From positions 1 through 36,604 of the forward strand of contig CAMTPC010000022.1 in assembly GCA_947074295.1 (NCBI GenBank): 36,604 nucleotides of DNA, read 5' to 3'. This DNA is from an uncultured Bacteroides sp. GTDB lineage: Bacteria; Bacteroidota; Bacteroidia; Bacteroidales; Bacteroidaceae. The notes below the pieces were generated by a model, which was not told the origin of the DNA, searched no databases, and worked only from the letters and a program-made list of their open reading frames with translations. Of this stretch, positions 18,429-27,413 are shown in pieces. Within the stretch, counting starts at the first letter, position 1. Each line of letters opens with the position of its first letter. The translations under genes were made by a program, and so were the position numbers.

Positions 18429-18588
18429 GTCGATTCTTAGTATTCGGCCACTTACTTTTACTTATATTTGCAATGAAAACGGGATTACATTGATAGTTTG
18501 TTAAACAATCTTTATTTCAGATTGCTTCAATCCTCTAATTTCGGATGTCATCACAACTTAAAACTAAAACTATCTGTTTTTATAGTGA

Positions 18589-18596
18589 TAACTTTG
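18589..18596 (+). promoter_or_regulatory. -7 element for the histidine kinase gene
   Basis: TAACTTTG matches the -7 consensus 37 bp before the ATG at 18634. The -33 region is not clear. Confidence 0.55.
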
Positions 18597-18633
18597 TCAC
18601 ATCATACATACAGATTCTCATTTTATAATTTAT

Positions 18634-20556
18634 ATGCGGACTCGATATAAACTTTTCCTTTTATCATTCGTCATGCTCTTTGGAGTTTTGACGTATGTTC
18701 AAGGCGCCATTCCCCAGAAGAGTATACTCATCATTTCTTCTTACAATCCTTCATCACGACAGACCTCTAGCACCATATCCGAGTTTATAGACAAATACCA
18801 AGAGATGGGTGGCACATACAATATAATGATAGAAAACATGAATTGTAAGAGCTTCACCGATGTGAATGAATGGGAGCGAATACTGAGGAATATCTTCGCC
18901 AAACATACCGAGAATCGCCCACCTTCCCTTATCATCCTATTGGGTCAGGAAGCATGGGCAACCTTCCTATCTTTGCCCGAAGCCTATAAGCCCCAATGTC
19001 CTATTATCGTGAGCATGGTGAGTCGCAACTTCATCTATCTGCCCAAGGATAATGAGCAAACCCAAACCTGGCATCCACGATCATGTGATTTCTTCGAAGA
19101 GGAAACAAAACTTGACAATATCATCACAGGCTATATGCACGATTATGATATCGATCAAAATATCGAGTTGATACTCGACTTCTATCCCGATACAGAAAAC
19201 ATCGTATTCCTATCCGACAACACCTATGGCGGCGTGTCCCTGCAATCACTCATGGTCAAAAAGATGCAGAATCATCCCGATCTGAATTTGATATTGATCG
19301 ATGGACGACAGCACACGATCTACACCTTGGTGGATCTGCTGAAAGATATTCCCCAGAAATCGGTGTTGATGGTGGGCACATGGCGCGTAGATATGAACGA
19401 TGGCTACTTCATGCCCAACGCCACCTATCTCATCATGGAAGCCAATCCCGACTTACCCGCTTTTACGCCCACCTCAGTAGCGCTGGGCCATTGGACCATC
19501 GGAGGGGTAATACCTGCCTACCGCCATTTGGGATATGAGATGGCGATCGAAGCCTATAATATACTCGACTGCGACAGTCTGTTCCAATCGCATATCCATC
19601 TGATAGAAAATCACTTAGTGCTGGACTATAATAAGATAAACAAGAAAGGTCTAGATCCAACTACACTGAACAAACCCTATACGATCGTCAATAAGCCTCC
19701 TACATTTTACGAGCTCTATCATCAACAGATCTGGTGGGTGCTTGTCATCATCATCTCGTTGACAGTAGCTTTGATTTTTGTGCTTTACTACTACTATCGC
19801 ATGAAAATACTCAATAAGCGGTTAGCCATTTCCGAGGTCAACTTGCTCGAAGCCAAGAATGCCGCCGAGGAATCCAATCACTTGAAAAGTGCTTTCTTGG
19901 CCAATATGAGCCACGAGATACGCACTCCGCTCAATGCCATCGTAGGTTTCACTGATGTTATTGCGTCGGGCGAAGTACCTGCCGATGAAGTGATGGAATA
20001 CAACACCATCATCAAGTCAAACTCGGATCTGCTGCTACGTCTCATCAACGACATCCTCGATATGTCTCGTTTAGAGTCTGGAAAGGTCATTTTGAACTAT
20101 GAAAAGTGTGATGTAGTAGACTTGTGTCGCGAGGCACTGGCCACAGTCGATATATCCACCAAGACAGGCAATCAGTTTAAGTTCGATTGTCATTTGGAGC
20201 ATTTCTTGCTCGATATAGACCCACAGCGTCTGAAGCAAGTCATCATCAATTTGCTATCCAATGCATCCAAGTTTACTAATCATGGCATCATCACTCTAGC
20301 CTTCTGGATAGATGAAGTGGCGCAAGAGGCTTGTTTCTCTGTTACAGATACTGGCTGTGGCATTCCTGCCGAGAAGCAAAACCATGTATTCCAGCGCTTT
20401 GAAAAGCTCAATGAGTATGCACAAGGCACAGGGTTGGGCTTGGCTATCTGTAAGCTGATAGTAGAAAAAGGAGGTGGTCGCATCTGGGTTGATCCGGCTT
20501 ATACTACCGGAGCGCGTTTTGTGTTTACCATTCCGATTAATTCATCCCCGCAGTAG
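18634..20556 (+). CDS. Sensor histidine kinase with periplasmic solute-binding-like domain
   Basis: This 640-residue protein has a signal peptide (1-24), a periplasmic domain of about 340 residues (KSILIISSYNPSSR at its start, SVLMVGTWRVD later) that resembles the ABC substrate-binding-like sensor fold of two-component kinases, a single membrane helix (about 366-388), a HisKA domain with the phospho-acceptor H427 in MSHEIRTPLN, and a HATPase_c domain with the N box (near 545), DTGCGIP (near 573) and GTGLGLAI (near 599). No receiver domain is fused and no response regulator gene is adjacent, so the partner must be encoded elsewhere. The ligand is unknown. The phosphatase gene begins 76 bp downstream on the same strand and may be cotranscribed. 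Confidence 0.9.
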   Translation: MRTRYKLFLLSFVMLFGVLTYVQGAIPQKSILIISSYNPSSRQTSSTISEFIDKYQEMGGTYNIMIENMNCKSFTDVNEWERILRNIFAKHTENRPPSLIILLGQEAWATFLSLPEAYKPQCPIIVSMVSRNFIYLPKDNEQTQTWHPRSCDFFEEETKLDNIITGYMHDYDIDQNIELILDFYPDTENIVFLSDNTYGGVSLQSLMVKKMQNHPDLNLILIDGRQHTIYTLVDLLKDIPQKSVLMVGTWRVDMNDGYFMPNATYLIMEANPDLPAFTPTSVALGHWTIGGVIPAYRHLGYEMAIEAYNILDCDSLFQSHIHLIENHLVLDYNKINKKGLDPTTLNKPYTIVNKPPTFYELYHQQIWWVLVIIISLTVALIFVLYYYYRMKILNKRLAISEVNLLEAKNAAEESNHLKSAFLANMSHEIRTPLNAIVGFTDVIASGEVPADEVMEYNTIIKSNSDLLLRLINDILDMSRLESGKVILNYEKCDVVDLCREALATVDISTKTGNQFKFDCHLEHFLLDIDPQRLKQVIINLLSNASKFTNHGIITLAFWIDEVAQEACFSVTDTGCGIPAEKQNHVFQRFEKLNEYAQGTGLGLAICKLIVEKGGGRIWVDPAYTTGARFVFTIPINSSPQ

Positions 20557-20632
20557 GGTAGAAGGCTAATGCACAGCTTATTATAGCCCTTTATTAGATT
20601 GAAAGAACAATTAATATACGATATATTTAAGA

Positions 20633-22375
20633 ATGAAACGTTTTTATACAAGTTTGATTTTTCTTAGTTTGCTAGCGAGTACGATATTCGCCCAGAAGAG
20701 TCGCGTCCATCTCCGCATGATGCAAACCAGTGATATACACTCCAACTTCTTCCCAAAATCTGTAGACAATATACAGGGCAGCAATGGAGGTTTGTCGCGT
20801 GTATCCTCGCTGGTGAATGAGCGTCGCGAGACCTTTGGCGATAATCTTATCCTGATGGACAATGGTGACATACTGCAAGGACAACCCATTGCCTACTACT
20901 ACAACTTTATCGATTCCGTTTCGCCCCATATCTGCGCCGAAGTCATGAACTATATGCGATTTGACATTGGCAACATCGGCAATCACGACATCGAAACAGG
21001 CCGTGGTGTGATGGAACGTTGGATAGAGCAATGTAACTTCCCCGTGCTGGGTGCCAATATCATCAATACGCAGACCAACGAACCGCTTTTGCTACCCTAT
21101 GTGATGATAGAGCGCGATGGCGTGCGCGTAGCAGTCCTGGGTCTGGTGACGCCTGCTATTCCCGCCTGGCTGCACGAAGGGCTTTGGAAGGGGCTACGCT
21201 TTGATGACATGCAAGAAACCGCACAAAAATGGATGGATATCATCCGTACCACAGAGAATCCCGATGTAGTGATCGGACTATTTCATGCCGGACAAGAGCA
21301 CGTACGCCTATTTGACGAATACAACGAGAATGCCTCACTCACAGTGGCGCGCGAGGTGCCAGGATTTGATGCCGTATTCTTCGGCCACGACCATCAAATC
21401 GACTCTAAGACGATTGTCAATAAAGCAGGACAGAGTGTCATTTTGCTAAATCCAGGTAATGATGGCAAGGTAGTAGCCGAGTTGGATATGACCTTTGAGA
21501 TGAAAAATGGCAAGGTGGTCAATAAAACCTTGAATCCTCTCATCACCGATGCTACCACCTATCCTGTAGATGCCGACTATATGAAACATTTCGACGGGCA
21601 ACGTGCTATCGTGGATGGATTCGTGAACAAGCGTATTGGCTACATCACCGATGATATCAGTACCCGCAAAGCCTTTTTTGGTCCTACCACATTCCTTGAT
21701 CTCATTCATCAAGTGCAGCTCGATATAACGGGTGCCGACATATCGCTCACCGCACCATTGGTAATGAGGACGGTGATCAAGAAGGGCGATATCACCATAA
21801 ACGATCTTTTCAATATCTATAAGTACGAGAATATGCTCTACATGATGAAGCTCACCGGACAAGAGATAAAAGACCTTCTGGAAGAATCCTACTACCTATG
21901 GACCAACCAGATGAAGAGTCCGGACGACCATCTAATCTTGCTTAAAGAGCCCACCGATGAGAATGAGACTCCACGTTTGGCCAACTTCTATTTCAATTTT
22001 GATTCGGCTTTTGGCATCTGCTATACGGTAGACGTGACCAAGCCTTATCGCGAGAAGATCCAGATCACCTCAATGGCAGACGGCACCCCTTTTGATTTGA
22101 ACAAGACTTATAAAGTGGCCGTCAACTCCTATCGGGGCAATGGTGGGGGCGAGCTGTTGACACGTGGTGCCGGAATCTCGCAAGGCGAGTTGAAAAAACG
22201 TGTGATGTTTGCCACCGATCACGACCTGCGCTATTATCTGATGAAATATGTGCAGAAGCGCGACACCATCACGCCTCCTTATGATCATCAATGGCGATTC
22301 ATCCCCGAAGAATGGGTAGAGCCTGCCGCCGAACGCGATTTTGAACTGCTTTATAAAAGTCAATATAAAATGTAA
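20633..22375 (+). CDS. Secreted 5'-nucleotidase / 2',3'-cyclic phosphodiesterase-type metallophosphatase
   Basis: This 580-residue protein has a signal peptide (about 1-20), an N-terminal calcineurin-like metallophosphatase domain and a C-terminal 5'-nucleotidase domain. Dinuclear-metal motifs are visible: D34 and H36 in QTSDIHSN, MDNGDILQG, IGNHDIETG (the GNHD/E box), and GHDHQ with an earlier FHAG. The C-terminal domain contains the NSYRGNGGGELLTRGAG substrate pocket signature. Such enzymes hydrolyse nucleotides in the periplasm so that the nucleoside and phosphate can be taken up. The gene lies between an orphan sensor kinase and a methionine sulfoxide reductase (15-bp gap), suggesting a small operon. 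Substrate preference (UshA-like 5'-nucleotidase or CpdB-like) cannot be decided by eye. Confidence 0.9.
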   Translation: MKRFYTSLIFLSLLASTIFAQKSRVHLRMMQTSDIHSNFFPKSVDNIQGSNGGLSRVSSLVNERRETFGDNLILMDNGDILQGQPIAYYYNFIDSVSPHICAEVMNYMRFDIGNIGNHDIETGRGVMERWIEQCNFPVLGANIINTQTNEPLLLPYVMIERDGVRVAVLGLVTPAIPAWLHEGLWKGLRFDDMQETAQKWMDIIRTTENPDVVIGLFHAGQEHVRLFDEYNENASLTVAREVPGFDAVFFGHDHQIDSKTIVNKAGQSVILLNPGNDGKVVAELDMTFEMKNGKVVNKTLNPLITDATTYPVDADYMKHFDGQRAIVDGFVNKRIGYITDDISTRKAFFGPTTFLDLIHQVQLDITGADISLTAPLVMRTVIKKGDITINDLFNIYKYENMLYMMKLTGQEIKDLLEESYYLWTNQMKSPDDHLILLKEPTDENETPRLANFYFNFDSAFGICYTVDVTKPYREKIQITSMADGTPFDLNKTYKVAVNSYRGNGGGELLTRGAGISQGELKKRVMFATDHDLRYYLMKYVQKRDTITPPYDHQWRFIPEEWVEPAAERDFELLYKSQYKM

Positions 22376-22390
22376 TCCCCCTAAAGTCCT

Positions 22391-22858
22391 ATGAGCGAAC
22401 AACTGACATTGATCACCGGTAGCAAAACCGAGAAGTACGAAACCCTGTTGCCACAAATCAAAGCCCTCATTGCCGGCGAAGATGACCTCATCGCAAATCT
22501 GGCCAATGTGAGCGCTGCCCTGAAAGCGGCATTCGATTTCTTTTGGGTAGGGTTTTACTTAGTCAAGGACAAAGAACTGGTGCTGGGCCCCTTCCAAGGC
22601 TCCATCGCTTGCACCCGTATCGGGTACGGACGTGGCGTGTGTGGCACAGCTTGGCAAAAGGGCGAAGTAATACTGGTGCCCGATGTAGATGCATTTGCCG
22701 GCCATATAGCCTGTAGCTCCCAGTCGCGTTCAGAAATCGTATTGCCGATGCTGCGCAATGGCCAGGTATGGGGAGTGCTTGATATCGACAGCGACCAGCT
22801 AGACGATTTTGATGAGGTAGACCATAAATACCTTTCAGAGTTGGTACAGTGGTTATAA
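22391..22858 (+). CDS. msrC: Free methionine-(R)-sulfoxide reductase (GAF-domain fRMsr)
   Basis: This 155-residue single-GAF protein carries the three cysteines of the free methionine-R-sulfoxide reductases: C74, C84 and C108. Their spacing (10 and 24 residues) equals that of E. coli C84, C94 and C118. The context IGYGRGVCGTAW and IACSSQSRSEIVLP is characteristic. The enzyme reduces free Met-R-sulfoxide in the cytoplasm with thioredoxin as reductant, repairing oxidised methionine. It lies 15 bp after the metallophosphatase and ends at a clear terminator (22868-22890), so it is likely the last gene of that unit. The fit is very good; the symbol follows the E. coli and yeast naming of the family. 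Confidence 0.93.
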   Translation: MSEQLTLITGSKTEKYETLLPQIKALIAGEDDLIANLANVSAALKAAFDFFWVGFYLVKDKELVLGPFQGSIACTRIGYGRGVCGTAWQKGEVILVPDVDAFAGHIACSSQSRSEIVLPMLRNGQVWGVLDIDSDQLDDFDEVDHKYLSELVQWL

Positions 22859-22867
22859 TGATAAAGC

Positions 22868-22898
22868 ATGGGATGCATTTAGCATCCCATTTCTTTTA
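22868..22898 (+). terminator. Terminator after the methionine sulfoxide reductase gene
   Basis: ATGGGATGC (22868-22876) pairs perfectly with GCATCCCAT (22882-22890) around a 5-base loop, and TTCTTTTAT follows. Confidence 0.85.
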
Positions 22899-22970
22899 TG
22901 CGTTATACCTATAGGTAGGTAATTTAACTTAATTGTAATCTATAAATGTCATTTTCAGCCGAATAATCAC

Positions 22971-22978
22971 TAACTTTG
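22971..22978 (+). promoter_or_regulatory. -7 element for the His-rich protein/TonB receptor unit
   Basis: TAACTTTG matches the -7 consensus and lies 34 bp before the ATG at 23013. The -33 region shows only TTTTC at a short distance. ACCTATAGGT (22908-22917), a 10-bp palindrome, lies further upstream and could be an operator, but it is short. Confidence 0.55.
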
Positions 22979-23012
22979 CCTTACTAAATCAATAAAACAG
23001 AGTGATTGTCGA

Positions 23013-23351
23013 ATGAGACGTTTACAGACATTAATATCTATATTTCTATTCGCTTTATTTGCGGCTTATCAGATAAACACGACGCTGTTTATTCATAGCC
23101 ACATGATAGGCGGTGTGAAGATAGTCCATTCGCATCCTTTCAATACACCTCATAGCCACACCACTGCCGAGTTGACTCTGATCAGTCAGCTGTCCGATTT
23201 CCATTCGTTCGAGGCACATGGTTTTCACTATGATTTCACTCCCCATCAGGCTTACTCTATCCAGCAAGCCGAATACGCCGCGATGGATTGTTGCCGCATT
23301 TGGACAGTCTATCCTTCGCTCCGCGCTCCACCTTCATTTAATATTGCTTAG
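23013..23351 (+). CDS. Small His-rich membrane-anchored protein, unknown function
   Basis: This 112-residue protein has one N-terminal hydrophobic helix (about 8-26) followed by a soluble part holding ten histidines. The histidines come as HSH triplets (IHSH, VHSH, PHSH) and then singly, with a CC pair near residue 93 and an LRAPP motif close to the C-terminus. I recall similar short His-rich proteins ending in LRAPP upstream of TonB receptors in other Bacteroides (possibly annotated DUF6769), but could not check this. The topology suggests a periplasm-facing metal binder. It lies 166 bp upstream of the TonB receptor with no terminator between, so it may be cotranscribed with it. Assigning it to metal uptake is inference from histidine content and neighbour. 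Confidence 0.7.
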   Translation: MRRLQTLISIFLFALFAAYQINTTLFIHSHMIGGVKIVHSHPFNTPHSHTTAELTLISQLSDFHSFEAHGFHYDFTPHQAYSIQQAEYAAMDCCRIWTVYPSLRAPPSFNIA

Positions 23352-23517
23352 TTTTTTACTATCGGTTGATGTCTTTTCCGAGGCTTTGTTGTAGCCCTTC
23401 GCGAAGAGTCACTTCACCGGCTATTCTGTCATTCGATGGGGCGACCTCTGGTTTCCGCATACGAAGTAGCATGCATATATGCTATATTTTAAACTATTCA
23501 ATAAGCTATTTATTACA

Positions 23518-25851
23518 ATGAAAAAGATATTTCTACTATGTGCGCTCATGGTGATGAGCGTGGCACTTTTTGCAGCCGAACCTATCAAAGAAGGCAATAT
23601 GATCTCTGGACATGTCATCGTGAAAGGCAGCGAAGAAAACATCCCTTTTGCCACCGTGCAAATCATCAGTTTTAACGACGGTGATGTCCCCGAATCCATT
23701 CGCAAAACCGGAACAACTGCCAATGAAGAAGGTCAGTTTGATTTCCGTCGTTTGCCTTCCGGACAATATAAACTACGTGTACAAGCCTTGGGTTATTCCA
23801 CTTTGGAGAAAACCGTTGATGTTAGCAAGGATTATACCCCCGTGGTGCACTTCCCCCTCAACGAGGAAGGCTTTTTCACAGACGAGGTAGTCGTATCTGC
23901 CAACCGCAATGCGGTGAGTAGACGCGAAGCTCCGGTAGTGGTCAATGTATTGAACCCCAAACTCTTCGAGGCAGTGAACTCCACCGATCTTGCCAAGAGT
24001 CTGAACTACCAGTCGGGACTACGCGTGGAGAACAACTGCCAAAATTGCGGTTTCCCACAAGTGCGTATCAATGGTCTGGAAGGTCCCTATTCGCAGATCC
24101 TCATCAACAGCCGTCCCGTGGTCAGCGCTTTGGGCGGTGTGTATGGATTGGAGCAGATCCCAGTCAACATGATCGAAAGGGTAGAGGTAGTTCGCGGTGG
24201 AGGTTCGGCGCTGTTTGGTGCCAACGCTGTGGGCGGTACCATCAACATCATCACTAAAGACCCCATCAACAATTATTTTCAGGTAGGTGGAACGATGTCC
24301 AACTTCAATGGTAAGTCGTGGGAGCAATATCTAGGAGCCAATATCTCGTTGGTGTCCAAAGACAATAGCTATGGCATCGCCCTTTACGAAACCTATCGTA
24401 ATCGCAATCCCTATGATGCCGATGGCGATGGGTTTTCCGAACTGGGCAAGCTCAACATGAATACCTTCGGTTTTCGTGCTTACTATCGCCCCAACCACTA
24501 CAGCCGCATCAATCTGGAATACCACACCACTAACGAGCATCGCCGCGGTGGTAATAAGTTTCACATGGAGCCCCACGAGGCCGATATTGCCGAGCAAACC
24601 AAGCACATCATCAACAGTGGAGGTGCCAGCTACGATGTATATTGGAACGAGGTGAAAAACAAGCTTTCAGTGTATGGATCTATCCAGCACACCGATCGCC
24701 GCAGCTACTATGGCGCACAGATGAACCCCGATGCCTATGGCATGACCAAAGACCTGGTTTGGGTTGCTGGCGGTATGTATGTAGGTCAGATGGATCGTTG
24801 CTGGTTTGCACCCGCCACCTTCACCGCAGGTGCCGAGTACAACTACAACAGCTTGCACGATGTGATGCTGGGCTACAACCGCGACATGCAGCAAGATGTG
24901 AAAGTGGCAGGCGCCTTTGTGCAAAACGAGTGGCGCATGAACTGGCTGACTATGTTGCTGGGTCTTCGTATGGACAAGCACAATCTGATAGATAAGCCTA
25001 TCTTCAGCCCACGTGTCAACTTCCTGTACAAACCTCTCGAAAATCTGCAAGCCCGACTGACTTACTCTACTGGCTTCCGTGCGCCTCAAGCCTATGACGA
25101 AGACCTGCACGTGTCGGCAGTAGGTGGCGAAGTGGCGTTGATACAAATGGCCGATAATCTCCGCGAAGAGCGTTCCAATAGCTTCAGCGCTTCACTCGAC
25201 TGGACTTTGCCTATGGGCCACTGGATGGCCAATTTCTTGATGGAGGGTTTCTTCACAGACCTGCGCCATGTGTTTGCCTTGGTCAATACCGGTGCAGATG
25301 ATAATGGAAATGTGATTCTAGAGCGCCGCAATGAGCATGGCGCGCGTGTCTATGGTGCCAATGTAGATGCTAAGTTAGCCCATGGCAACAATTTCATGCT
25401 ACAACTCGGCTTCACAGCGCAGCGCAGCCGTTACACCGAAGAGGTGGTGTGGCGCGAAGCTTCGGAAGAAGGCGATCCCGAACTGACCACCCGTCGCATG
25501 CCACGTGCCCCCGACTACTATGGCTACTTCACGCTGACGGCCATGCCAACCAAAAAGTTCGACTTCTCCCTATCGGGTATCTATACAGGCAAGATGCTTG
25601 TGCCACACATGGCAGGCTACATCGAAGAAGACCGTATGGAGCGATCGCCCAACTTCTTTGAACTGAACCTCAAGTTGAACTATACCTTCACGCTGCGCGA
25701 TCATTTGAAGTTGCAGCTCAATGCAGGTATCCAGAATATCACCAATAGCTTCCAGAAAGACTTAGATAAAGGCGAGTATCGTGATGCGGGCTACTTCTAC
25801 GGACCCACCCAGCCACGTACCTACTTCTTCGGATTTAAACTCTCCAACTAA
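23518..25851 (+). CDS. TonB-dependent outer membrane receptor
   Basis: This protein of 777 residues has a signal peptide (1-20), a carboxypeptidase-regulatory-like domain (about 28-110, ISGHVIVKG...FATVQI), a plug domain (about 120-240) and a 22-stranded barrel ending in FGFKLSN. The plug contains VEVVRGGGSALFGANAVGGTINIIT, the classical receptor motif, and an unusual NCQNCG (C174, C177) in the first plug strands, which I associate with a receptor subgroup in Bacteroidota that has no assigned substrate. It is not a SusC-type receptor: no SusD partner follows and the length is short. Receptors of this size carry metal chelates, haem or cobalamin. The ATG at 23518 is chosen because it opens the signal peptide; 13 codons upstream are not plausible. 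Substrate unknown; a metal is inferred. Confidence 0.92.
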   Translation: MKKIFLLCALMVMSVALFAAEPIKEGNMISGHVIVKGSEENIPFATVQIISFNDGDVPESIRKTGTTANEEGQFDFRRLPSGQYKLRVQALGYSTLEKTVDVSKDYTPVVHFPLNEEGFFTDEVVVSANRNAVSRREAPVVVNVLNPKLFEAVNSTDLAKSLNYQSGLRVENNCQNCGFPQVRINGLEGPYSQILINSRPVVSALGGVYGLEQIPVNMIERVEVVRGGGSALFGANAVGGTINIITKDPINNYFQVGGTMSNFNGKSWEQYLGANISLVSKDNSYGIALYETYRNRNPYDADGDGFSELGKLNMNTFGFRAYYRPNHYSRINLEYHTTNEHRRGGNKFHMEPHEADIAEQTKHIINSGGASYDVYWNEVKNKLSVYGSIQHTDRRSYYGAQMNPDAYGMTKDLVWVAGGMYVGQMDRCWFAPATFTAGAEYNYNSLHDVMLGYNRDMQQDVKVAGAFVQNEWRMNWLTMLLGLRMDKHNLIDKPIFSPRVNFLYKPLENLQARLTYSTGFRAPQAYDEDLHVSAVGGEVALIQMADNLREERSNSFSASLDWTLPMGHWMANFLMEGFFTDLRHVFALVNTGADDNGNVILERRNEHGARVYGANVDAKLAHGNNFMLQLGFTAQRSRYTEEVVWREASEEGDPELTTRRMPRAPDYYGYFTLTAMPTKKFDFSLSGIYTGKMLVPHMAGYIEEDRMERSPNFFELNLKLNYTFTLRDHLKLQLNAGIQNITNSFQKDLDKGEYRDAGYFYGPTQPRTYFFGFKLSN

Positions 25852-25890
25852 GTCGCAAATAGAATAAGAACGGACAACCTCTTATGGATC

Positions 25891-25940
25891 AACTCTCCAT
25901 CACCTCTCCTCGGACAGGTGATGGAGAGTTTTGTTTTTTT
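25891..25940 (+). terminator. Terminator after the TonB receptor
   Basis: AACTCTCCATCACCT (25891-25905) and its exact complement (25916-25930) form a 15-bp stem with a 10-base loop, followed by TTGTTTTTTT. It argues that the next gene begins at 26040 rather than at the in-frame ATG at 25884. Confidence 0.93.
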
Positions 25941-26039
25941 AGCCCTTCGCAAGAGGTACATCAGCCGAAAAACCGTATTTTCGCACTGTTTTTAAGTTTT
26001 ATACACCTTTTGAATTTACCAATAAAAACCCTTACTAGC

Positions 26040-26705
26040 ATGAAATATTACCGCTACTTACTGTTTTTCGTTTTCGTCTTCACGATATCCTTGTCGCATG
26101 CACAGACCTATACCTACACCATAGCGCCCGAGAAAGGCGACTGTTATGGCATGCGCCCCATGAAATGTATGCAAGTTAAGAAAGAAAAGGCTACCGAGTG
26201 GAGCAACTTCTATAGCGCCATCGAAGGATTCGACTACGAGCCGGGCTATACCTATGTGATTCGTGTCAAGGAGAAGAAGATAAAGAATCCACCTGCCGAT
26301 GGTTCATCCATTCGCTATATATTGAAAAAGGTGATCTCTAAGACACCCGCCGTGGCTAGCAAAGTCACCAGTGAGGTGTTGCTCGATACTACCACCTCGT
26401 GGGACGGCACCCTGTTGCCCGCCTATCCCCAAGGCCAGCCACGTGTCACTATACTTCAAATCACTGTGCCACCCCATACCCAGCTTGCCCCACACTATCA
26501 TCCCATCATCAACTGTGCGGTCATCCTGTCGGGTTCCTTGAAGGTTGTCAAGGATGATGGCACAGCACTCATCATCAATGAGGGCGAAGCCATTTCCGAG
26601 TTGGTCGGCTCTATTCACTATGGCGTAAACGAAGGCGAGGTTCCAGTGCGGCTCATTGTCTTTTATGCCGGCACCGAAACCTCGCCCTTGTCTGTAAAGG
26701 AGTGA
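26040..26705 (+). CDS. Secreted DUF4377-cupin fusion protein
   Basis: This 221-residue protein has a signal peptide (about 1-21, SHA-Q). The N-terminal part (22-105) shows the DUF4377 pattern: a Cys near the start, GMRPMKCMQVK, W..FY..IEGF.YE.GY.Y, and NPPADGSS. The C-terminal part (135-212) is a cupin with the metal-ligand pattern H146, H152, H154 and H193, but no Glu at the usual place (N158 is near). DUF4377 has no assigned function that I know of, and cupins of this type often bind a metal or small ligand. The protein would be periplasmic or surface-exposed. It follows the TonB receptor by 188 bp, past a terminator, so it has its own transcription start. The in-frame ATG at 25884 lies before that hairpin and is rejected. 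Confidence 0.8.
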   Translation: MKYYRYLLFFVFVFTISLSHAQTYTYTIAPEKGDCYGMRPMKCMQVKKEKATEWSNFYSAIEGFDYEPGYTYVIRVKEKKIKNPPADGSSIRYILKKVISKTPAVASKVTSEVLLDTTTSWDGTLLPAYPQGQPRVTILQITVPPHTQLAPHYHPIINCAVILSGSLKVVKDDGTALIINEGEAISELVGSIHYGVNEGEVPVRLIVFYAGTETSPLSVKE

Positions 26706-26727
26706 TTCCTTTGATTTATCCTACTGC

Positions 26728-27297
26728 TTAGAAGCGGAAGCGTACACCTGCTTGTACTACACCCATTTGGCCTACACCAAGCTCAGCGTATCCAGCGATG
26801 CAGTCGCCCACTTCGATACCGATAGGCGAAAATTGCCATGCGAAACACGCTTTCGATTCAGTAGCACCATTGTACTTGTCATTATACACTGTCACACCAA
26901 TTGCTGCAGCAGAGTAGAGAGTGATCAAGTCATTGTGCAACCATGCGGCTTTCACACGTGGCATCACTGTCACATAGTTGTACTTTTCAGTACCTACGTT
27001 TTTCCCGTCCATTTCCCAGTCCTTTTTGCGGCTCGAGTACGAGAATACACCACCCAATCCCCAAGTCTTGCTGAGTCGATAGTTGTAAGCGAAATTAATA
27101 ACACCAAAACATTTGTCGTTTTTGGATTTTAGGCCAAATCCCATAACTAATGCATCGGAAAAAGAGTCTACCCAATTAGAAGCAGGCTCGTAACCATAAC
27201 TCACTGATAATTCGTGTCTTTTAAAATCATTTTGTGCATTTGTGATCGTTGCAAAAGAAGATACGATTGCAACGAAAAGGAGGATTTTTTTCATCAT
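26728..27297 (-). CDS. Small outer membrane beta-barrel protein
   Basis: This 189-residue protein has a signal peptide (about 1-21, TNA-Q) and alternating strands with aromatic ends (HELSVSYGYEP, FGVINFAYNYRL, WGLGGVFSYSS, a final VVQAGVRFRF). This fits a small barrel of eight or so strands in the outer membrane. The terminal Phe is the usual barrel-assembly signal. No substrate or partner is evident. Two overlapping starts exist (MMKKI at 27297 or MKKI at 27294). The -7 element at 27328-27335 lies 30 bp upstream. The gene converges on the cupin gene with only 22 bp between the stops and no visible hairpin. It is a different subfamily from the barrel at 284-985, with little shared sequence. 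Confidence 0.75.
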   Translation of the reverse strand: MMKKILLFVAIVSSFATITNAQNDFKRHELSVSYGYEPASNWVDSFSDALVMGFGLKSKNDKCFGVINFAYNYRLSKTWGLGGVFSYSSRKKDWEMDGKNVGTEKYNYVTVMPRVKAAWLHNDLITLYSAAAIGVTVYNDKYNGATESKACFAWQFSPIGIEVGDCIAGYAELGVGQMGVVQAGVRFRF

Positions 27298-27327
27298 AAT
27301 TGATTCGTGTTTAAATTTGTTTCGTTG

Positions 27328-27335
27328 CAAAGTTA
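27328..27335 (-). promoter_or_regulatory. -7 element for the small barrel gene
   Basis: The minus strand reads TAACTTTG, a consensus -7 element, 30 bp before the start codon. The -33 region is AT-rich without TTTG. Confidence 0.55.
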
Positions 27336-27413
27336 AACTAAATCGTCTAATTAATCTAATATTATATAATAATAAGTTAAATTAATTGTTTATATCCCCT
27401 GTAAATCAGTTAC

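Noticed and set aside
25884..26039. In-frame N-terminal extension of the DUF4377-cupin gene
   Set aside because: It begins within the strong terminator hairpin of the TonB receptor and would bury the signal peptide.
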